A stretch of 64,000 nucleotides of DNA from assembly GCF_001053185.1 (NCBI RefSeq), contig NZ_CSTD01000004.1, positions 405,124-469,123 on the forward strand, in the 5' to 3' direction. Below, piece after piece: positions 25,008-34,189 of the stretch. The stretch's first letter is position 1, and each line of letters begins with the position of its first letter. A program made the translations under genes and the position numbers. The notes under the pieces were generated by a model. That model was not told where the DNA came from, ran no database searches, and saw nothing but the letters and a program-made list of their open reading frames with translations. The stretch comes from Mycobacterium bohemicum DSM 44277 (GTDB lineage Bacteria > Actinomycetota > Actinomycetes > Mycobacteriales > Mycobacteriaceae).

Positions 25008-26440
25008 GACTGTTCTGCCTCCACTTTGTCGCCCACTCGATCCTCCACGCCGTTTCGGTCGTCGACGGGATGCCGCGCCGGCGGAAGCACCGACCCCTGC
25101 CCGCCGATCGTCCCGAAATCGTAACTGCTCTCCGCGTGCTCGGACTCATCGATACCCGTAGCCTCCGCCTCGGCGTCGACGCGGAGCCCGATCGTGTACT
25201 TCAGGATCAGGGCCAGGATCAAGGTGACGATGCCCGAGTAGAAGAGGACGGCGAACGCGCCGACCGCCTGCCTTTCCAGCTGGGACCAGCCGCCGCCGTA
25301 GAACAATCCCTTGGACACGCCGGCGACGCCGCTGATGGCGGTGCTCTCCGGCGCGGCGAGCAGCCCCACCAGCAGCGTGCCCGTCAGACCACCGATCATG
25401 TGGACGCCGACCACGTCGAGCGAGTCATCGAAGCCCAGCTTGAACTTCAGGCCGACCGCCAGCGCGCACACCACGCCGGCCACCAGGCCGACGACGATGG
25501 CGCCCAGCACGTTGACCGACGAGCACGATGGCGTGATGGCCACCAGCCCGGCCACGATGCCCGACGCCGCTCCCAGCGTCGTCGGCTTCCCGTCCCGGAT
25601 GCGCTCGGTGAGCAGCCAGGCCAGCATCGCCGTGGCGGTCGCGATCGTGGTTGTCATGAACGTCGACCCGGCCGAGCCGTTGGAGCTGGTCGCCGAACCC
25701 GCGTTGAACCCGAACCAGCCGAACCACAGCAAGCCGGCGCCGAGCATCACGAACGGCAGGTTGTGCGGACGGAAGAGCGTTGTGGGCCAGCCTTTCCGCT
25801 TGCCCAGCACTATCGCCAGCGCCAGACCCGCCACACCGGAGTTGATATGGACCGCGGTTCCCCCGGCGAAGTCGATGGCGTGCAACTTGTTATTGATCCA
25901 CCCGCCCTTCTCGGACGCGAACCCGTCGGCCGCGAACACCCAGTGCGCGACCGGGAAGTAGACCAGGGTGGCCCACAATCCGGAGAACACCAGCCAGGCG
26001 GTGAACTTCAGCCTGTCCGCCACCGCGCCCGAAATAAGGGCGACGGTGATGATCGCGAACATCAGCTGGAAGGCGACGAAGACCGTGGCGGGCATGGTGC
26101 CGGCCAACGGAATGTCGACCTGGGTAACGCCTTTGGTGGGATCGGCCTTGACGGCGTTGCCGCCGATGAGACCCTTGAGGCCCCAGTAGTCGCCCGGGTT
26201 GCCCACGACGCCACCCTTGTCGTTGCCGAACGACATCGAGTAGCCGTAGAGCACCCACAGCACGGTGACCACACCCATCGCGCTGATGCTCATCATGATC
26301 ATGTTGAGCACGCTTCGGGTGCGCACCATGCCGCCATAGAAAAACGCCAGCCCCGGCGTCATCAACAGCACCAGCGCGGAACTGGCCAACATCCAGGCGG
26401 TATCGCCGGTATCGGGTTGGCCCAGAATCGGGAATGCCAC
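25004..26440 (-). CDS. amt: Ammonium transporter
   Basis: A 478-residue Amt/MEP channel with 11 predicted membrane helices, starting with a poorly charged N-terminus (AWMLASSALVLLMTPGLAFFYGGMVR). The family signature DFAGGTAVHINSGVAGLALA contains the first pore His, and DVVGVHMIGGLTGTLLVG holds the second. The Phe gate region is in FYGGMVR and VFVAFQLMFAIITVALI. The last ~60 residues form a cytoplasmic tail that would meet PII. The gene leads the amt-glnB-glnD operon and has a GlnR-like site about 100 bp upstream. Confidence 0.95.
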   Translation of the reverse strand: MAFPILGQPDTGDTAWMLASSALVLLMTPGLAFFYGGMVRTRSVLNMIMMSISAMGVVTVLWVLYGYSMSFGNDKGGVVGNPGDYWGLKGLIGGNAVKADPTKGVTQVDIPLAGTMPATVFVAFQLMFAIITVALISGAVADRLKFTAWLVFSGLWATLVYFPVAHWVFAADGFASEKGGWINNKLHAIDFAGGTAVHINSGVAGLALAIVLGKRKGWPTTLFRPHNLPFVMLGAGLLWFGWFGFNAGSATSSNGSAGSTFMTTTIATATAMLAWLLTERIRDGKPTTLGAASGIVAGLVAITPSCSSVNVLGAIVVGLVAGVVCALAVGLKFKLGFDDSLDVVGVHMIGGLTGTLLVGLLAAPESTAISGVAGVSKGLFYGGGWSQLERQAVGAFAVLFYSGIVTLILALILKYTIGLRVDAEAEATGIDESEHAESSYDFGTIGGQGSVLPPARHPVDDRNGVEDRVGDKVEAEQS

Positions 26441-26539
26441 TCGCTTTCACCTCCGGTCGGACATGAACGGCCGTCAGACGTGCGCCTGTGCCTGATCCAG
26501 AACCTTGCGCAATGGTTGTTTCTGCAATGAAGCGCCGAT

Positions 26540-26556
26540 GTTTCGTGAGGATTAAC
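26540..26556 (-). promoter_or_regulatory. Candidate GlnR box upstream of amt
   Basis: On the minus strand the sequence GTTAATCCTCACGAAAC lies about 100 bp before the amt start. The second half-site matches the GlnR GAAAC element exactly; the first is degenerate relative to GTnAC. GlnR activates ammonium uptake genes in mycobacteria under nitrogen limitation, so the location is apt. The region between 26441 and 26580 has no gene and is less GC-rich than its surroundings. Confidence 0.4.
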
Positions 26557-26580
26557 GTCCCACCGGGCGAGTGCGAGAGG

Positions 26581-27912
26581 TCAGCCGAGCAGCGCGTCGA
26601 CGAACGCGGCCGGCTCGAACGGCGCCAGGTCGTCGGGCCCTTCGCCCAGACCGACCAGTTTTACCGGCACCCCGAGTTCCTGCTGAACGCGGAAAACGAT
26701 GCCGCCCTTGGCCGTTCCGTCGAGCTTGGTCAGCACCGCACCGGTGATGTCGACCACCTCGGCGAACACCCGCGCCTGGGCGAGCCCGTTCTGGCCGATG
26801 GTCGCGTCGAGCACCAGCAGGACCTCGTCGACCTCGGCCCGCTTGGTCACCACCCGCTTGACCTTGCCGAGTTCGTCCATCAGCCCGACCTTGGTGTGCA
26901 GCCGCCCGGCGGTGTCGATGAGCACGACGTCGGCGCCCGACGCGATGCCCTTGTCGACGGAGTCGAACGCGACCGACGCCGGGTCGGCCCCTTCGGGCCC
27001 GCGCACCACTTCCGCGCCGACCCGCGATGCCCAGGTCTGCAACTGGTCGGCCGCGGCGGCGCGGAACGTGTCGGCCGCGCCCAGCACCACACGCCGGCCG
27101 TCGGCCACCAGCACGCGGGCCAGCTTGCCGACCGTGGTGGTCTTGCCGGTGCCGTTGACCCCGACGACCAGCAGCACCGACGGCCGTTCGGCGTGCGGCA
27201 GGGCGCGGATCGACCGGTCCATGTCGGGCCGCAGCTCCTTGATCAACACGTCGCGCAGCGCGGCCTTGGCGTCGGCCTCGGTGCGTACGTCGCTGCTGGC
27301 CAGCCGGCTGCGCAGCTGCGTCATCACCGACTCGGTGACCACCGGCCCGAGATCGGCGATGAGCAGGGTGTCCTCGACGTCCTGCCAGGAATCTTCGTCC
27401 AAGTCGCCGCCGCCGATCAGACCCAGCAGGCTCTTGCCGAAGGCGTTCTGCGACTTGGCCAGCCGGCCGCGCAGCCGTTCCAATCGGCCTTCGGTGGGCT
27501 CGATCGCCTCGATCTCGGGCGCCGGCGGGGCCTCGGGCGCGGGTTCGGCCTCGAGCGCGGCAGGAGGGACCGGTGGGGCCTCGGGCGCCGCCGCAGGAGG
27601 GACCGGTGGGGCTTCGGTTTCGGGGAGCTCGACGTCGGAGATCGTGCGCCGCGGCGCGTCGCGGGGAACGGTCGCGTCGTCGCCGACCGCGGGCAGGCCG
27701 GTGGTGTCGATCCCTTCGGCCGGCGGGGCGGTCTGGCTGAACGTGATGCCCGACGACGCGGTGTATCCGCGCGGGCGGTCCAGGGTGCCGGGTTCGGGCC
27801 GGGCGGATAGGCGGATCTGGCGGCGCCGGTAACGCGCCAGGCCCAGGACCAGCGCGGCGATGACGACCAGGGCGGCTATGACCGCGATAGCGATCCAAAG
27901 ACCTTGTGACAC
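26581..27912 (-). CDS. ftsY: Signal recognition particle receptor FtsY
   Basis: A 443-residue SRP receptor GTPase. Unlike E. coli FtsY it starts with a membrane helix (GLWIAIAVIAALVVIAALVLGLARY). A ~100-residue acidic Pro/Ala/Glu-rich linker with a repeated EAPPVPPAA segment comes next. The NG domain follows: G1 GVNGTGKTTTVGKLA, DTFRAAAADQL, G3 IDTAGRLHTK and G4 TKLDGTAKGG. The membrane-anchored form is usual in actinobacteria. The gene is 134 bp upstream of smc's end on the same strand, across a hairpin repeat. Confidence 0.94.
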   Translation of the reverse strand: MSQGLWIAIAVIAALVVIAALVLGLARYRRRQIRLSARPEPGTLDRPRGYTASSGITFSQTAPPAEGIDTTGLPAVGDDATVPRDAPRRTISDVELPETEAPPVPPAAAPEAPPVPPAALEAEPAPEAPPAPEIEAIEPTEGRLERLRGRLAKSQNAFGKSLLGLIGGGDLDEDSWQDVEDTLLIADLGPVVTESVMTQLRSRLASSDVRTEADAKAALRDVLIKELRPDMDRSIRALPHAERPSVLLVVGVNGTGKTTTVGKLARVLVADGRRVVLGAADTFRAAAADQLQTWASRVGAEVVRGPEGADPASVAFDSVDKGIASGADVVLIDTAGRLHTKVGLMDELGKVKRVVTKRAEVDEVLLVLDATIGQNGLAQARVFAEVVDITGAVLTKLDGTAKGGIVFRVQQELGVPVKLVGLGEGPDDLAPFEPAAFVDALLG

Positions 27913-27970
27913 GCTGACATTCTTTCAGGGGCCGGATCGCCTGCGGTCGGCGGCAAGCGCTGGGCCGACG

Positions 27971-28050
27971 GCGGCGACCCGCAGCGCCCGGCTACACCGC
28001 GCTTGCGATCGCCGCTGGGCCGATGGCGGCGACCCGCAGCGCCCGGCTAC
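27971..28050. repeat. One full and one half copy of the 45-bp hairpin repeat between smc and ftsY
   Basis: A full copy at 27971-28015 has terminal stem GCGGCGA/TCGCCGC, a paired T:A to C:G change relative to the 21998 array. A second copy begins 55 bp on, at 28026, and stops after 25 bp at 28050. The smc stop codon (28047-28049) lies inside the half copy. CGCTGGGCCGA is repeated before and after the full copy, so this is again a partial tandem unit. No other feature lies in 27913-28046. Confidence 0.75.
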
Positions 28051-30834
28051 GAAGAGCTGGACACCAGCTGATCCACCTGCTGCCCCCGCATCCGCTGCGA
28101 GATCACCGCGGTGATGCCGTCGCCCTGCATGGTCACGCCGTACAGCGCGTCGGCGACCTCCATGGTCGGCTTCTGGTGCGTGATGATGATCAGCTGCGAC
28201 CGCGCCCGCAGCAGCTCGAACAGGCCGATCAGCCGCCGCAGGTTGGTGTCGTCGAGCGCGGCCTCCACCTCGTCCATGATGTAGAACGGCGACGGGCGGG
28301 CCCGGAAGATGGCCACCAGCATCGCCACCGCGGTCAGCGCCTTCTCGCCGCCGGACAGCAGCGAGAGCCGGGTGATCTTCTTGCCGGGCGGCCGGGCCTC
28401 CACCTCGATGCCGGTGGTGAGCATGTCGTCCGGGTCGGTCAGCCGCAGCCGGCCTTCGCCGCCGGGGAAGAGGACCGTGAAGACCTCCCGGAACTCGCGT
28501 TCCACGTCGACGAAGGCGTCGCTGAACACCTGCAGGATGCGGGCGTCGACGTCGGCGACGACGTCGAGCAGGTCCTTGCGGGCGGCCTTGACGTCCTCGA
28601 GCTGGGTGGACAGGAAGTTGTAGCGCTCCTCCAGCGCGGCGAACTCCTCGAGCGCCAGCGGATTTACCCGGCCCAGCTCGGCGAGCTCACGCTCGGCGCG
28701 CTTGGCCCGGCGCTCCTGCGTGGCGCGGTCGTACGGCATGGGCGCGGGCGCGACCACCTGCTCGCCGCGCTCCCGGGCCTGCTCGAACTCCGCCATCTCC
28801 AGCTCGGTGGGCGGAAGCGGCACGTCGGGACCGTATTCGGCGACCAGGTCCGCCGGTGCCATGCCGAACTGCTCGAGTGCCATCTGCTCGAGCTGCTCGA
28901 TCCGCATCTCCGCCTGGGCGTTGGCCACCTCGTCGCGGTGCAGCGAGTCGGTGAGGGTGGCCACCCGGGCGCTCAGCGCGTTCACCTCGTCGCGCACCGC
29001 CGCCATCGCCGCCGAGCGGGCCTGGCGCTCGGCAGCCAGGGCGTCCCGGATGCGGGACGCCGAGTCGACGACGCCGTCGAGCCGCTGAGCCAGCAGCCGT
29101 CCGGCGTCGGACACCGCCGCGGCAGTCGCCCAGGACCAGCGCGGCGCGGCCCCCGTCGGCCTCTTTGAGCGCGGCGACCGCGGCGCGGGCCGCGCCGAAG
29201 TTCTCGGCGCCCAGGGCGTCGGCGGCCGACCCGAGCACCGCCGCCAGCGCCGTCTCGTACCCCGGGCGGACCTTGACCAGTTTCGCCAAAGGACCGAAAA
29301 TCCCTGCACCGGAACGATTTTGGGTCAGCCACGCGGCGCCGTCCTTGCGTTCCAGACCGACCGAGAGGGCGTCGATGCGGGCCCGCAGGGACGCCACCCG
29401 GCGCTCGGCGTCGCGCTCGGCGGACTGCAGCTCGGCCACCCGCGCGTCGGCCAGGCGCAGCGCGGCCACGGTCCGCTCGTGGTGCTCATCGAGGCCCATC
29501 TCGCCCTGGTCCAGCTCCCCCACCCGGGCCTGCACGGTCTCGAATTCCGCCCGCGACTGCTGGGCGCGGGCGGCGGCCTGCTCGATCCGTTCGGACAAGC
29601 GCGCGACGCTCTCGTCGATCGACTCGACGCGCGCCCGCATCGTTTCCACCTGCCCGGCCAGGCGGGCCAGCCCCTCGCGGCGGTCGGCCTCAGCCCGGAC
29701 GGCCGCCAGATGGGCGCGGTCGGCCTCGGCGGCCTCGCGTTCCCGCTCGGCCAGCTCGGCGCGGGCCGCATCCAGGCGGCCGCGCGCCGCGTCCAGCTCG
29801 GTGAGCAGCCGTTGCTCGGTGGCTTCCACTTCTCGGGCCTCTGCGTCCAGTACGTCGGGGTCGGTGTCCCCGGTCGCGACCGGCTCGACGTCGAGGTGCT
29901 GGGCGCGTTCATTGGCGATGCGCACCGTCGCACCCACGCGTTCGGCCAGCGCGGACAGGCCGAACCAGGTGTGCTGGACCGACTCGGCGCGAACCGAGAG
30001 CTCGCCCAGCGCGGTCTCGTGGGCCGTCAGCTCCTCGGAGGCCACCGCGAGGCGGGCGGCGGCCTCGTCGTGCTCGCGGCGCATCGCCGCCTCGGCCTCG
30101 AGGATGGCGTCGCGCTGGGTCTGCCGGTTGACCAGGTCGTCGGCGGCCAGCCGCAGGCGGGCGTCGCGCAGGTCGGCCTGGATGGTCTGGGCCCGTCGGG
30201 CGACCTCGGCCTGGCGGCCCAACGGCTTGAGCTGGCGGCGCAGCTCGGTCGTCAGATCGGTGAGCCTGGCCAGGTTGGCCGACATGGCGTCGAGTTTGCG
30301 GAGAGCCTTCTCCTTGCGCTTGCGGTGCTTCAGCACGCCCGCGGCTTCCTCGATGAACGCGCGCCGGTCCTCGGGCCGCGACTGCAGGATCTCGTCGAGC
30401 TTGCCCTGCCCCACGATGACGTGCATCTCGCGGCCGATCCCGGAGTCGCTCAGCAGCTCCTGGACGTCCATCAAACGGCAACTGCTGCCGTTGATTTCGT
30501 ACTCGCTCGCGCCGTCGCGGAACATCCGGCGCGTGATCGACACCTCGGAGTACTCGATGGGCAGCGCGTTGTCGGAGTTGTCGATGGTGACGGTCACCTC
30601 GGCGCGGCCGAGGGGGGCCCGCGACGAGGTGCCCGCGAAGATGACGTCCTCCATCTTGCCGCCGCGCAGGGTCTTTGCTCCCTGCTCCCCCATGACCCAG
30701 GCCAGGGCGTCGACGACGTTGGATTTGCCCGAGCCGTTGGGGCCGACGACCGCGGTGATGCCCGGCTCGAAGCGCAGAGTCGTCGGCGAGGCGAAGGACT
30801 TGAAGCCCTTCAGCGTCAGACTCTTGAGGTACAC
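28047..30834 (-). pseudogene. smc: Chromosome segregation protein SMC, internally deleted and frameshifted
   Basis: The N-terminal frame from the GTG at 30834 (VYLKSLTLKGFKSF) has Walker A GPNGSGKSNVVDAL, about 450 residues of coiled coil and the first part of the hinge (GYETALAAVLGSAADALG, ALKEADGGRAALVLGD). At about 29120-29127 it jumps to AAAVSDAGRLLAQRLDG in another frame. That frame carries the distal coiled coil, the ABC signature LSLLSGGEKALTAVAML and Walker B PFYIMDEVEAALDD, ending at 28047. Around 926 codons are present against roughly 1,200 in the family. About 270-290 codons, covering the rest of the hinge and the proximal returning coiled coil, are missing. The head could not assemble in one polypeptide. 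It is a real deletion or an assembly collapse. Confidence 0.85.
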
Positions 30835-31012
30835 GGCCAGCCAGACTACCGGTCGGATCGGCTCGTCCCGGCTCCTCGCGGGGGTGTCGGCGGCCCCGAA
30901 ATCTCGCGGTCGGCGCACCGGCCACAGGGGCCACATCCGTCACTCGGAGAGCGGGTATCGGTGCTCTCCCAACGCGATAGCGCCGGCGCTATCGCGCAAG
31001 TGGCCGGTGCGG

Positions 31013-31306
31013 TCAGCGCTCGACGAAGCTGGTGAACCGTTCCCGCGGCGGCGACCACTCGGCGACCACCTTCTCGACGCGCCCCGGCCGCGACGGCCAC
31101 GACGTCTCGCCCTCGAGCAGCGCCAGCAGCCTCTCGCCGGCCTCGAGGGCCCCCTGGGCGACGACCAGGACGCGACCGTCGGGCTGGTTGGCGGCGTAAC
31201 CGGTGAGCCCCAGCTCGAGCGCCCGGCAACGCGTCCACCAACGGAAGCCCACACCCTGGACTTTCCCGTGCACCCAGGCGGTGAGCCGGACGTCAGGATC
31301 CGACAT
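31013..31306 (-). CDS. acyP: Acylphosphatase
   Basis: A 97-residue acylphosphatase that hydrolyses acyl-phosphate bonds. The active-site loop HGKVQGVGFRWWTR holds the phosphate-binding Arg (near residue 22). GLTGYAANQPDGRV holds the catalytic Asn (near 40). The length is standard. Its start lies 14 bp inside the end of the OsmC-family gene. It corresponds to Rv2922A and lies between smc and osmC as in M. tuberculosis. Confidence 0.93.
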   Translation of the reverse strand: MSDPDVRLTAWVHGKVQGVGFRWWTRCRALELGLTGYAANQPDGRVLVVAQGALEAGERLLALLEGETSWPSRPGRVEKVVAEWSPPRERFTSFVER

Positions 31307-31706
31307 CGAGAACCTCGAAACGGACGTCGGTGCCCGACTTGAGCGTGCGCCCGACGGTGCACACCTGGTCGATCGCCCGGCCGACGACCACCAGCAGCCG
31401 CTCCTTGTCCGCCGCGGACAGGGCGGACAGGTCCAGCTCGAGCGTCTCTTCCAGCAGCGGGTAGACCTCGCGTTCGCGGTCGGCGGCGCCCGAGACCCTG
31501 ATCACCGCCTCGTAGTCGTCGCCGAGCCGGCGGGCGAGCGGCTGGTCGCTGGACATCCCGCTGCACGCGGCGAGGGCGATCTTGAGCAGCTCGCCCGGGG
31601 TGAACACGCCCTCGACGTCCTCCGAGCCGACGAGTACCTGCGCGCCGCGCGAGCTATATCCGGTGTAGCGGCGTGATCCGGTGCGCTCCACCCATAGTTC
31701 GGTCAT
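31293..31706 (-). CDS. OsmC/Ohr family peroxiredoxin-like protein
   Basis: A 137-residue OsmC-fold protein (Rv2923c type). Members reduce organic hydroperoxides with two cysteines. Here one lies in LAACSGMSSDQPLARR near residue 48 and the other in AIDQVCTVGRTLKSG near 115, the spacing typical of the family. The N-terminal GxxGYSSRGAQVLVG strands fit the fold. It overlaps acyP by 14 bp. The physiological peroxide and reductant are unknown. It is divergent from the PIG-L gene. Confidence 0.87.
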   Translation of the reverse strand: MTELWVERTGSRRYTGYSSRGAQVLVGSEDVEGVFTPGELLKIALAACSGMSSDQPLARRLGDDYEAVIRVSGAADREREVYPLLEETLELDLSALSAADKERLLVVVGRAIDQVCTVGRTLKSGTDVRFEVLDVGS

Positions 31707-31760
31707 GGCTCATTTGTACCGTTCGGTCGTGACGCCGACGTGGACGGCCTACTGCGGTGC

Positions 31761-32534
31761 ATGGCCACGGTCGTCGCGTTCCACGCCCATCCGGACGACG
31801 AGGTGATCCTCACCGGCGGCACGCTGGCACGGGCGGCGGCGGCAGGAAATCGCGTGGTCATCGTCACAGCGACCGACGGGCGGATGAGGAACGAGGAAAA
31901 CGGTTTCCGGCTGGACGAGCTACGGTCGAGCGCACGGATTCTCGGAGCCCACCGCGTCGAGTGCCTGGGCTATGCCGACAGCGGCTACGGCCCATTGTTC
32001 TACCCGGACCCGCCAGGACGGATCAGGTTCGGGCGAGCGGATGTCGAGGAGGCGTCGCGGCGGCTCGCGACCATACTCCGCGACGAAGACGCGGATCTGC
32101 TGCTGAGCTATCAGCCCAATGGCGGGTATGGCCACCGGGATCATGTGCAGGTGCACCATGTCGGCAAGCGAGCCGCGGAGCTTGCCGCGACCCCCCGGGT
32201 GCTCGAGGCGACGATGCCGCGCGAATTAGTCTGCCGGGTAGGCCATCTCGCTCGTCTGCTGCGACTTCCCGGACCCTACGAGCGCGACGTCGTCCGCACG
32301 GCGTACGCCCCGCGGGCCACCATCACGCACCGGATTGACGTCTTCCGGTTCGCGCGCCAGAAGCGAGACGCGTTCGCCGCCCACCACTCACAGATCGGCG
32401 GCTCCGGCACCGCGCGCGGGTTCGCGGGCCTGCTTCGACTGCCCCCGCAGATTTTCGGATTGCTTTTCTGGCGTGAGTGGTTCGTCGATCCGGCACTGCC
32501 GGCGGGGACCGTGCGCCGCGACATCTTCGACTGA
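31761..32534 (+). CDS. PIG-L/LmbE family N-acetylglucosaminyl deacetylase-like protein
   Basis: A 257-residue zinc-dependent deacetylase-family protein. The N-terminal metal motif AHPDDE is near residue 9, TATDGRMRNEENG follows, and the second His cluster is in PNGGYGHRDHVQVHH near residue 125. In mycobacteria paralogs act in mycothiol synthesis (MshB) and mycothiol conjugate cleavage (Mca); this one cannot be assigned to either. I start it at the ATG at 31761 (MATVVAFHAHPDDE), though a GTG at 31740 is also in frame. As far as I recall it is absent from this position in M. tuberculosis. Confidence 0.83.
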   Translation: MATVVAFHAHPDDEVILTGGTLARAAAAGNRVVIVTATDGRMRNEENGFRLDELRSSARILGAHRVECLGYADSGYGPLFYPDPPGRIRFGRADVEEASRRLATILRDEDADLLLSYQPNGGYGHRDHVQVHHVGKRAAELAATPRVLEATMPRELVCRVGHLARLLRLPGPYERDVVRTAYAPRATITHRIDVFRFARQKRDAFAAHHSQIGGSGTARGFAGLLRLPPQIFGLLFWREWFVDPALPAGTVRRDIFD

Positions 32535-32621
32535 TCAGACAGCCGTCGGGGGTGATTCCCGAGAGGGACGCCGCCGCCGCATTCCCGGCCCGGGCTCACA
32601 CTCCGGTCAGCGGGGTCACAC

Positions 32622-33470
32622 TCAAAGTCGCGGGCGCGGCTGACATTTCGGGCAGTAGAACGACGAGCGGTTCATGAACCGCTCCCTGCGCATCACGGCG
32701 CCGCAGCGCCGGCAGCTCTGCCCCTCGCGGCCGTAGGCGTCCAGCGACCGGTCGAAGTATCCGGATTCGCCGTTGACGTTGATGTACAGCGAATCGAAGG
32801 ATGTCCCGCCCTGCGCCAGCGCGTCGCGCATGACGTCGGCGGCCGCGTCCAGGACGGCGGTCAGGCGGCGGCGGCTCAGCGTGGCGGCGATCCGCGCGCC
32901 GTTCACCTTGGCCCGCCACAGCGCCTCGTCGGCGTAGATGTTGCCGATCCCCGAGACGACGGTCTGGTCGAGCAGCTGCCGCTTGAGCTCGGAGTGCTTG
33001 CGCCGCAACACGTCAACGACGGCGTCGGTGTCGAACCGGGGGTCCAGCGGGTCGCGCGCCAGGTGCGCGACGGGCACCGGCACCACGCTGCCGTCGACCT
33101 CGACCAGGTCGGCCAGCATCCACCCGCCGAAGGTGCGCTGGTCGGCGAAGCTCAGAACCGTGCCGTCGTCGAGCAGCGCCGAGATCCGGACGTGGTCTTG
33201 TCGCGGCACCGCCCCGAGCAGCATCTGCCCGCTCATGCCGAGGTGTACGACCAGGGCGGTGTCGCCGTCCAGCAACAGCCACAGGTATTTACCCCGCCGG
33301 TCCGTGCCGGTGATGTGGGCCCCCAGCAGCCGTGCGGTGAGGTCGGCGGGCCCGGCCTCGTGGCGGCGCACCGCGCGCGGGTGATGCACGCGGACCGCGG
33401 TCATCGTCCGACCCACGACGCGGGCCTGCAGGCCGCGGCGCACGACCTCGACTTCGGGAAGTTCGGGCAT
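32622..33470 (-). CDS. mutM: Formamidopyrimidine-DNA glycosylase (Fpg/MutM)
   Basis: A 282-residue bifunctional glycosylase/AP lyase that removes 8-oxoguanine and formamidopyrimidines. The catalytic N-terminus is PELPEVEVVRRGL (Pro1 nucleophile and Glu2 after Met removal). Lys in RRGKYLWLLL, the helix-two-turn-helix near GIGNIYADEALWRA, and a C-terminal zinc finger CRRC...CPKC are all intact. It starts 5 bp after rnc. It corresponds to Rv2924c. Confidence 0.95.
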   Translation of the reverse strand: MPELPEVEVVRRGLQARVVGRTMTAVRVHHPRAVRRHEAGPADLTARLLGAHITGTDRRGKYLWLLLDGDTALVVHLGMSGQMLLGAVPRQDHVRISALLDDGTVLSFADQRTFGGWMLADLVEVDGSVVPVPVAHLARDPLDPRFDTDAVVDVLRRKHSELKRQLLDQTVVSGIGNIYADEALWRAKVNGARIAATLSRRRLTAVLDAAADVMRDALAQGGTSFDSLYINVNGESGYFDRSLDAYGREGQSCRRCGAVMRRERFMNRSSFYCPKCQPRPRL

Positions 33471-33475
33471 CCGGT

Positions 33476-34189
33476 CTAGACGGACGTCTGGCCCGCGGTG
33501 TCCAGCACCTCGATGGCCTTCCAGGTGACCGCCGCGGCCTTCTGTTCGGCTTCCTTCTTAGAGCGGCCGACTCCGGACCCGTACTCGGTGCCCATCACGA
33601 CGACGACGGCGGTGAATTCTTTGTCGTGGTCGGGCCCGGTGGATGTCACCACGTACGACGGCGCCCCCATGCCGCGGGCGGCGGTCAGCTCCTGCAGGCT
33701 GGTCTTCCAGTCCAGGCCCGCGCCGAGCGTCGGCGCGGCGTCCAGCAGCGGGCCGAACAGCCGCAGGATCACCTCGCGCGCGGTGTCGATGCCGTGCTCC
33801 AAATAGATCGCCCCCAGCAACGACTCCATGCCGTCGGCCAGGATGCTCGACTTGTCGGCGCCCCCGGTGTTCGACTCCCCGCGCCCCAGCAACAGGTGCA
33901 CGCCGAGCCCCCCGTCCGCGAGGTTGCGCGCGACGTCGGCGAGCGCCTGGGTGTTGACCACGCTGGCCCGCAGCTTCGCCAGATCCCCTTCGGAGCGGTC
34001 CGGATGCCGGTGGTAGAGCTCGTCGGTGACCGTCAGGCCGAGGACCGCGTCACCGAGGAACTCCAGGCGCTCGTTGGTGGGCAGCCCGCCGTTTTCGTAC
34101 GCATAACTGCGGTGGGTCAGCGCCAGCGAGAGCAACTCCTCGGGCAACTCGACCCCGAGGGCGTCCAGCAGCGCCTGGCGTGACGTCAA
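33476..34189 (-). CDS. rnc: Ribonuclease III
   Basis: A 237-residue double-strand-specific RNase that processes rRNA precursors. The catalytic signature NERLEFLGDAVLGL is near residue 38 and the second acidic cluster ADGMESLLGAIYLEHG is near 110. A C-terminal dsRNA-binding domain spans about 158-230 (DWKTSLQELTAARG, GVGRSKKEAEQKAA). The start is likely the TTG at 34189 (LTSRQALLDALG). It overlaps the DUF177 stop by 4 bp and gives the family N-terminus; a longer upstream frame is a shadow of DUF177. Confidence 0.92.
   Translation of the reverse strand: MTSRQALLDALGVELPEELLSLALTHRSYAYENGGLPTNERLEFLGDAVLGLTVTDELYHRHPDRSEGDLAKLRASVVNTQALADVARNLADGGLGVHLLLGRGESNTGGADKSSILADGMESLLGAIYLEHGIDTAREVILRLFGPLLDAAPTLGAGLDWKTSLQELTAARGMGAPSYVVTSTGPDHDKEFTAVVVVMGTEYGSGVGRSKKEAEQKAAAVTWKAIEVLDTAGQTSV

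Noticed and set aside
25070..26530. A 486-codon plus-strand frame opposite amt
   Set aside because: Low-complexity Arg/His/Gln composition and full overlap with a clear ammonium transporter.
29165..31342. A 725-codon open frame on the plus strand opposite smc
   Set aside because: Its Ser/Arg/Ala-rich translation is the typical complement of a GC-rich coding strand. The minus strand carries unmistakable SMC motifs.
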